From DATJSJ01 sp035504175 (GTDB lineage: Bacteria; Pseudomonadota; Alphaproteobacteria; Acetobacterales; Acetobacteraceae), in NCBI GenBank assembly GCA_035504175.1, contig DATJSJ010000095.1, forward strand, positions 1 through 10,328: DNA of 10,328 nucleotides. Reading direction: 5' to 3'. The notes under the pieces were generated by a model. The model saw only the letters and a list, made by a program, of their open reading frames with translations, ran no database searches and was not told where the DNA came from. The position numbers were made by a program, and so were the translations under genes. Below are positions 6,386 through 10,328 of this stretch, in pieces (within the stretch, counting starts at the first letter, position 1; every line of letters begins with the position of its first letter).

Positions 6386-7488
6386 TGCTCGGCGAGCGTC
6401 TTCTGCGCCTTCTTGGTCTGCTCGCTGTCGGGAAATTTCACGTTCTTGTAGGGCTCGGCCGGCGGCAGCGCCGCCATGACATCGGCCGGGATGACGTTGC
6501 GGCTGACCATGTCGGCAAAGCGCGCCGGATGCGCGAAGCCCTTCAGCAGCAGGATCTGGCCCTGGTCGGAATAGAAGAACTCCTGCCACAGCTTCGCCGC
6601 CTCGGGATGCGGCGCATATTTGCTGATCGCCTGGCAGTAGTAGTTGCCGAACGGCGGCGCGCCCTCGGGGATGACCACGTCGATCTTCAGCATCCCCTTG
6701 GTCTTCTGCGCCTGCGCCAGGTTCAGATAGTCCCAGTTGATCACGATCGGCGTCTGGCCGGAGGTGATGCTGGCCGCGGTCGCCGCCACCGGCGTGAAGT
6801 TGCCGCTCTTCGCCAGCTCGGCGAAGAACTGGATGCCGGGTCCGATATCGTCGAGCGAGCCGCCATTGCCGAGCGAGGCGGCGAACACGCCGGCGAAGGC
6901 TGCGGCGGCGCCGAGCGGGCTGCCGTTCAGCGCGATCATGCCCTTGTAATCAGGCTTCTTCAGATCGGCCCAGCTTTTCGGCGGGTTCTTCACCGCCGAG
7001 GTGTTCACGCCCAGAGAGACGATGCCGAAATAGTCGCCGTACCACAGGCCGCCGGCATCCTTCATGTCGTCCGGAATCGTGTCCCAGACCGAGACCTTGT
7101 ACGGCTGGAACAGGCCCTCGCCGGCGCCGATCAGCGCGAAGGACGGGCCGACATCGACCACGTCCGGCCCGCGCCGCTGGCCTTTGAGCGAGCGGATCGC
7201 CTGCAGTTCCTGCGCCGAGCTGGCGTCCGGCGAGGCGTTCGAGATCGGGATGCCGTACTTATCCTGGTAGGTCTTGATGATCTCGCCATAGTTCGCCCAG
7301 TCGGGCGGCAGGGCGATGGTGTTGAGGCCGCCTTCGGCCTTGGCGGCGGCGATCAGCGTGGCGTCGTCCGCCCCGCCGGCCGCCCAGGCGCGATGTGACA
7401 AGGCCGGCATCGCGGCCAGCGCGCCGGCCCCGAGGCCGAGCTTCAGAACGTCCCGCCGGCCGGTGCCCGGCCCCCATCCGCTCCGCAT
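6361..7488 (-). CDS. Periplasmic solute-binding protein of the ABC transporter, Tat-exported
   Basis: This 375-residue extracytoplasmic receptor delivers the solute to the two permeases. The N-terminus carries a twin-arginine signal, GRRDVLKLG (10-18) with a hydrophobic stretch and an A-W-A cut site near residue 36. Tat export implies that it folds before secretion. The mature start 'DDATLIAAAKAEGGLNTIALPPDWANYGE' and later 'PKSWADLKKPDYKG' and 'GPDVVDVGP' resemble the AfuA/PhnS-like group (COG1840-type: ferric iron, phosphonates, sugar phosphates) more than classic PotD; this is from memory of the family pattern. Only one Cys is seen in the mature part (NYYCQA). The start is ATG 7488, with AGGGAG ten bases upstream and AGGA closer. 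A 118-base gap separates it from the kinase gene, the only real gap in the operon. The ligand is unknown. Confidence 0.88.
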   Translation of the reverse strand: MRSGWGPGTGRRDVLKLGLGAGALAAMPALSHRAWAAGGADDATLIAAAKAEGGLNTIALPPDWANYGEIIKTYQDKYGIPISNASPDASSAQELQAIRSLKGQRRGPDVVDVGPSFALIGAGEGLFQPYKVSVWDTIPDDMKDAGGLWYGDYFGIVSLGVNTSAVKNPPKSWADLKKPDYKGMIALNGSPLGAAAAFAGVFAASLGNGGSLDDIGPGIQFFAELAKSGNFTPVAATAASITSGQTPIVINWDYLNLAQAQKTKGMLKIDVVIPEGAPPFGNYYCQAISKYAPHPEAAKLWQEFFYSDQGQILLLKGFAHPARFADMVSRNVIPADVMAALPPAEPYKNVKFPDSEQTKKAQKTLAEQWSKLVKS

Positions 7489-7529
7489 GCGTCCTGTTCT
7501 CCCTGGTTTGATTGTGGCGCGCGCCTGAT

Positions 7530-7559
7530 AGCATCGCCCCCGCGACAGTTTGATGACAA
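7530..7559 (-). promoter_or_regulatory. Possible internal promoter before the binding-protein gene
   Basis: Read on the minus strand, TTGTCA (7559-7554) and GATGCT (7535-7530) are 18 bases apart, and the binding-protein ATG lies 41 bases after the -10-like box. Match quality is fair for the first box and poor for the second. It is offered because this is the only sizeable gap in the operon and binding proteins are often made in excess. Confidence 0.22.
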
Positions 7560-7606
7560 GGGCGACAGCGGCCGGACCCCGCCGGGACGGGTCAGGACGA
7601 CCAGGG

Positions 7607-9115
7607 TCAGGAGGAGCCGGCAACCGGCAGCCGCGCCATCAGCTCCTTCGTGCGATCGTAGAGCCCCCGCCAGATGCCGAACTGTGCGTCGTAGAGCGGC
7701 TTCAGCGCCGGATCCGGCCGGGCCATCCCAGCCTCCGGGTTCCATCCTCTTACCTGCTCCAGCGTCGCGGCGCCGGTCGCGATCGCCGCCAGCATGGCGT
7801 CGCCGAGCGAAGCGCCGAAGGTGACCCGCGGCAGGCTCTGCGCGATGCCGCCGATGTCGGAGACCGCCTGCAGCCAGACCGCATTCTTGGTGCCGCCGCC
7901 GACCGCGACGACGCGTCGCGGCGGCTCGCCCGCCTCGGCGTAGGGCACCATCAGATGCCGCACGCCGAAGGCGATGCCCTCGAGGAAGGCGCGGAACAGA
8001 TGCGCGCGGGTGTGGGTCAGGTTGAGGCCGAAGATCACGCCCTTGGCGCGTGGGTCATGGATCGGCGTGCGTTCGCCGGAGAAATAGGGCAGCACCACCA
8101 GCCCCTCGGCGCCGGGCGGCGCGGCCGCCGCCTCCTGCGCCAGCAGCGGCATCGCCTGGTCGTGCGGCAGGTCGCGCCCGATCTGGTCGCGGAACCAATG
8201 GGTCAGCGTACCGGAGGTTGCGAGCCCGGCGGCGCTGGCGTGCAGGCCTTCGATGATCCAGGGCACGTACCACAGCCGCGCATCGCGGATCGGCGCCCGG
8301 CTGACCAGGATCGCGAAGATGGTCGAGCCGTACATCAGCATCAGGTCGCCGGGTTCGTGCACGCCGATGCTGAACGCCTCGGCGGCGGCGTCGATCGTGC
8401 CGGCGATGACCGGTGTGCCGGCGGCAAGCCCGGTCTCCGCCGCGGCCGCCGCGGTGACGCCGCCCGCGATCGCCATGGTCGGCACCGGGCGCGGCAGCCG
8501 GTCGAGCGGGATGATGTCGGGTGCCAGCGCATCGCTCCACTCCCGCCGCGCGATGTCGTAGAGCGGCGCGAAGCCGGCGGCGCTGTAATGGTCGATGACG
8601 CACTCCCCGGTCAGGCGCTGCACCAGGTAGGTCGAGGAATTCACCACCTTCGCGGTGCGCGCGAAGATCTCCGGGCGGTGCCGGCGCAGCCAGAGGATCT
8701 TCGGCCCGACCGATTGCGTGGTCAGCGTGACGCCGCACTCGCGCAGCAGTGCCTCGGTGCCGATGCGCCGGGTCAGTTCCTCGATCTCGGCCACGGCGCG
8801 GGTGTCGACGCCGTACAGCACCGCGTTCATCAGCGCGTGCCCGTCGGCGTCCACCGGCAGCATGCACGGGCCGATGGCGCTGACGCCAACGCCCTTCACC
8901 TCCGCCGGCGGCACGCGGGTCTTGTCCAGCAGTTCGCGGCTGATGGCGGCGAGGTCATCCCACCAGTCTTGCTGCGGCCGGTGCTCCGCCCAGCCGGGCT
9001 GCGGCACCAGCATGCGGTGCGGCCGCGCGGCCTGGGCCAGCACCTGGCCCTGGTCGCTGACCAGCACGCCCTTCGATTCGAACGTGCCGATATCGATGCC
9101 GAGGAACGTGCTCAT
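7607..9115 (-). CDS. FGGY-family carbohydrate kinase (xylulokinase-like), substrate unknown
   Basis: This 502-residue cytoplasmic enzyme is of normal FGGY length. The family phosphorylates sugars or polyols with ATP. Seen in order: the N-terminal phosphate loop FLGIDIGTFESKG (4-16) with D8; the family block PGWAEHRPQQDWW (40-52); GVGVSAIGPCMLPVDADG (75-92); the likely catalytic base D242 in AGTIDAAAEAF; an ATP-side loop MYGST; and the second-domain motifs GGGTKN (406-411) and GASLGDAML. The segment before YGVDTRA has SAIGPCMLP where xylulokinases usually have SGQMHGxVL, so a substrate other than D-xylulose is likely. The ATG overlaps the peptidase stop by four bases (ATGA), so the two are translated together. 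With an ABC importer downstream, it probably traps the imported sugar or a sugar released inside the cell. No isomerase or aldolase is in the window. Confidence 0.92.
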   Translation of the reverse strand: MSTFLGIDIGTFESKGVLVSDQGQVLAQAARPHRMLVPQPGWAEHRPQQDWWDDLAAISRELLDKTRVPPAEVKGVGVSAIGPCMLPVDADGHALMNAVLYGVDTRAVAEIEELTRRIGTEALLRECGVTLTTQSVGPKILWLRRHRPEIFARTAKVVNSSTYLVQRLTGECVIDHYSAAGFAPLYDIARREWSDALAPDIIPLDRLPRPVPTMAIAGGVTAAAAAETGLAAGTPVIAGTIDAAAEAFSIGVHEPGDLMLMYGSTIFAILVSRAPIRDARLWYVPWIIEGLHASAAGLATSGTLTHWFRDQIGRDLPHDQAMPLLAQEAAAAPPGAEGLVVLPYFSGERTPIHDPRAKGVIFGLNLTHTRAHLFRAFLEGIAFGVRHLMVPYAEAGEPPRRVVAVGGGTKNAVWLQAVSDIGGIAQSLPRVTFGASLGDAMLAAIATGAATLEQVRGWNPEAGMARPDPALKPLYDAQFGIWRGLYDRTKELMARLPVAGSS

Positions 9116-10221
9116 TCGTATTCCTCCCGGTTCAGCGAGAAGCCGGCGTCGATCGCGAGGATGCCCTGGGTGACCAGGGCCGCCAGCGCGTCGAGGTCGC
9201 GCAGGTCGCACATCTCCATGGGCGCATGCGAGTAGCGGATGGGAAAGCCGAGATCGATGCAGGCGACTCCCCGCCCGACGAGCTGCACGTAGGAATTGTC
9301 TGTCAGCACCCCGGTCTGCGCGCTGCGCTGCAGCGGAATGGCATGGCGGGCGGCGGTCGCTTCGAACAGGCGCACCAGTCCGGGGTGCGGGATGACGCCG
9401 TTCAGCGTGCCGCGGCCGTGGAAGCTGTAGAGGCTCATCCCCGGGCCGCCGCCGAGCCGGCACTCGCCGCGCGCGGCCAGGTCGGGCGTGTCGGTCGCCA
9501 GCACCAGGTCGAGCTGGATCGCGATGTCCGGGCTCAGCGCCTGGGCCGCGAGCACAGCGCCGCGCAGGTTGAACTCCTCCTGCACGGAGAACACGGCGTG
9601 CACGGTGGTGGCGGCGTTGGCCGCCGCAAGGCGCCGGATCGCCTCGATCAGCACGGCGCAGCCGGCGCGGTCATCGACCGCGGTGCCGGCGACGCGGTGC
9701 TCGCCGATCGCGACGGCGCGCGGCTCGTAGACGACCGGCGTGCCGATATCGATGCCGGCGGCGCGGACCTCCGCCGCGTCGGGGGCGCCGATATCGACGA
9801 ACAGCTCGGCATAGGGCAGGACGCGGTATTTCTCCTCCTGCGGCGTCGCGTGGTGGCTCTTGTGGCCGATCACCCCGAGTCGGTCGCGCCCCTCGGCGAC
9901 GCAGCACAGCACGGCGGCGGCGGCCAGTGCCCGTTCCGGCACGCCGCCCAGCCGTTCCAGCCGCAGCAGCCCGTCCGGCTCGATCCGCCGCACCACGAAG
10001 CCGAGCTGGTCCATATGGGTGAACAGCATGACGGATGGCGCACGCGGATCCTTGCCCGGCAGGGTCAGGATCAGGTTGCCGGCCCGATCGGTGCGCGTCT
10101 GTTCGCCGAGCGGCCCGAGCGCCGCGCGGATGCGCCGGCGCACGCGGCCTTCGTGGCCCGAGAGTCCGGGCGTGAGCATCAGCGTGCGCAGCAGCTCTGC
10201 AATCGCCGCTGTCACGCGCAC
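9112..10221 (-). CDS. M42-family metallo-aminopeptidase (FrvX/glutamyl aminopeptidase type)
   Basis: This 369-residue cytoplasmic di-metal peptidase belongs to the group that forms large tetrahedral complexes and trims short peptides. All expected active-site residues are visible: H69 and D71 (FTHMDQLGF), bridging D183 (GTAVDDRAG), catalytic E215 with ligand E216 (VQEEFNLRG), D244 (ATDTPD) and H332 (YSHAPME). The N-terminal block LTPGLSGHEGRVR (16-28) is typical. It is the first gene of the operon seen here. The start is a GTG: an in-frame TGA lies only six codons upstream (10239-10237), so the start must be GTG 10221 or GTG 10215; neither has a strong ribosome site. M42 relatives FrvX and SgcX sit in sugar-transport operons, so the substrate may be an aminoacylated or peptide-linked sugar rather than a plain peptide. 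That is inference. Confidence 0.92.
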   Translation of the reverse strand: MRVTAAIAELLRTLMLTPGLSGHEGRVRRRIRAALGPLGEQTRTDRAGNLILTLPGKDPRAPSVMLFTHMDQLGFVVRRIEPDGLLRLERLGGVPERALAAAAVLCCVAEGRDRLGVIGHKSHHATPQEEKYRVLPYAELFVDIGAPDAAEVRAAGIDIGTPVVYEPRAVAIGEHRVAGTAVDDRAGCAVLIEAIRRLAAANAATTVHAVFSVQEEFNLRGAVLAAQALSPDIAIQLDLVLATDTPDLAARGECRLGGGPGMSLYSFHGRGTLNGVIPHPGLVRLFEATAARHAIPLQRSAQTGVLTDNSYVQLVGRGVACIDLGFPIRYSHAPMEMCDLRDLDALAALVTQGILAIDAGFSLNREEYE

Positions 10222-10250
10222 CCCGCCGCGGATTGGTCACGCCTCGCCAT
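10212..10250 (-). CDS. Possible 12-codon leader peptide (uORF) before the peptidase gene
   Basis: On the minus strand, ATG 10250 opens a frame encoding MARRDQSAAGCA and ends with TGA at 10214-10212. It has the best ribosome site in this region (GAGG with six bases spacing). Its stop overlaps the alternative peptidase start GTG 10215 in a GTGA junction. This could give translational coupling for a gene that lacks its own ribosome site. It may equally be chance; there are no codon runs typical of attenuators. Confidence 0.25.
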   Translation of the reverse strand: MARRDQSAAGCA

Positions 10251-10271
10251 TCCCGCCCTCGTCTTGTTCCT

Positions 10272-10317
10272 GAGCGCATGCACCCACGGTGCGTGCGCTC
10301 GACGTCGTCGAGCGCAC
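10272..10317. promoter_or_regulatory. Overlapping inverted repeats upstream of the peptidase-kinase-ABC operon
   Basis: A near-perfect palindrome has arms GTGCGCTCGACG (10293-10304) and CGTCGAGCGCAC (10306-10317) around one T. A second inverted repeat has arms GAGCGCATGCACC (10272-10284) and GGTGCGTGCGCTC (10288-10300), with one G-T wobble and a 3-base loop. They share 10293-10300, so as RNA only one can form at a time. The element GAGCGCA (or its complement) occurs three times. This may be an operator for a dimeric regulator, an attenuator, or the terminator of a gene beyond the edge; no T-run is present. Confidence 0.5.
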
Positions 10318-10328
10318 CCCAAGCCCTC

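Noticed and set aside
7550..9235. 561-residue plus-strand frame opposite the kinase gene
   Set aside because: It is a high-GC antisense shadow of a well-conserved FGGY kinase, and its Arg/Ala/His-rich product lacks domains.
1..10328. tRNA, rRNA, insertion sequence or prophage signals
   Set aside because: No cloverleaf, rRNA segment, transposase, integrase or target-site duplication was found by reading both strands.

Overview
The window reads as chromosomal DNA from a high-GC Gram-negative bacterium. The best guess is an alphaproteobacterium of the Acetobacteraceae/Rhodospirillales type. The reasons are strong G/C third-position bias in all genes, a DegP-type protease with the variant active-site run NHGNSGGPL, a Tat-type signal on a solute-binding protein, and a PEP-CTERM sorting signal. 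The taxon is inferred from style, not from a marker gene.

Left part, plus strand (1-3527). The window opens inside the C-terminal end of a thymidine-phosphorylase-like protein. Next comes a PEP-CTERM exported protein of unknown function (381-1004). It is followed by an HtrA/Deg periplasmic serine protease with two PDZ domains and an odd methionine-rich segment directly after its signal peptide (1167-2663). The last plus-strand gene (2925-3455) encodes a small secreted protein that is almost entirely nine perfect-length 15-residue repeats. I do not recognise this protein. A clear Rho-independent terminator (3497-3527) closes the block.

Right part, minus strand (10221 down to 3565). This is one compact catabolic or uptake operon. 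In transcription order it holds an M42 metallo-aminopeptidase, an FGGY carbohydrate kinase, a Tat-exported solute-binding protein, two inner-membrane permeases and a PotA-type ATPase. Most junctions overlap by 1, 4 or 25 bases. The exception is a 118-base gap before the binding-protein gene, which may hold an internal promoter. The transporter belongs to the polyamine/opine/phosphonate (POPT) group by architecture. The kinase suggests that the imported compound, or a part of it, is a sugar or polyol. The peptidase recalls the FrvX/SgcX type M42 proteins that sit in sugar operons. The substrate cannot be read from the sequence.

The two blocks converge on the terminator near 3500. Upstream of the minus-strand operon (10222-10328) lie two overlapping long inverted repeats and a 12-codon open frame with a good ribosome site. 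These are candidates for an operator and a leader peptide. The least explained items are the 45-bp repeat gene, the Met-rich protease segment and the peptidase/kinase/POPT gene combination.
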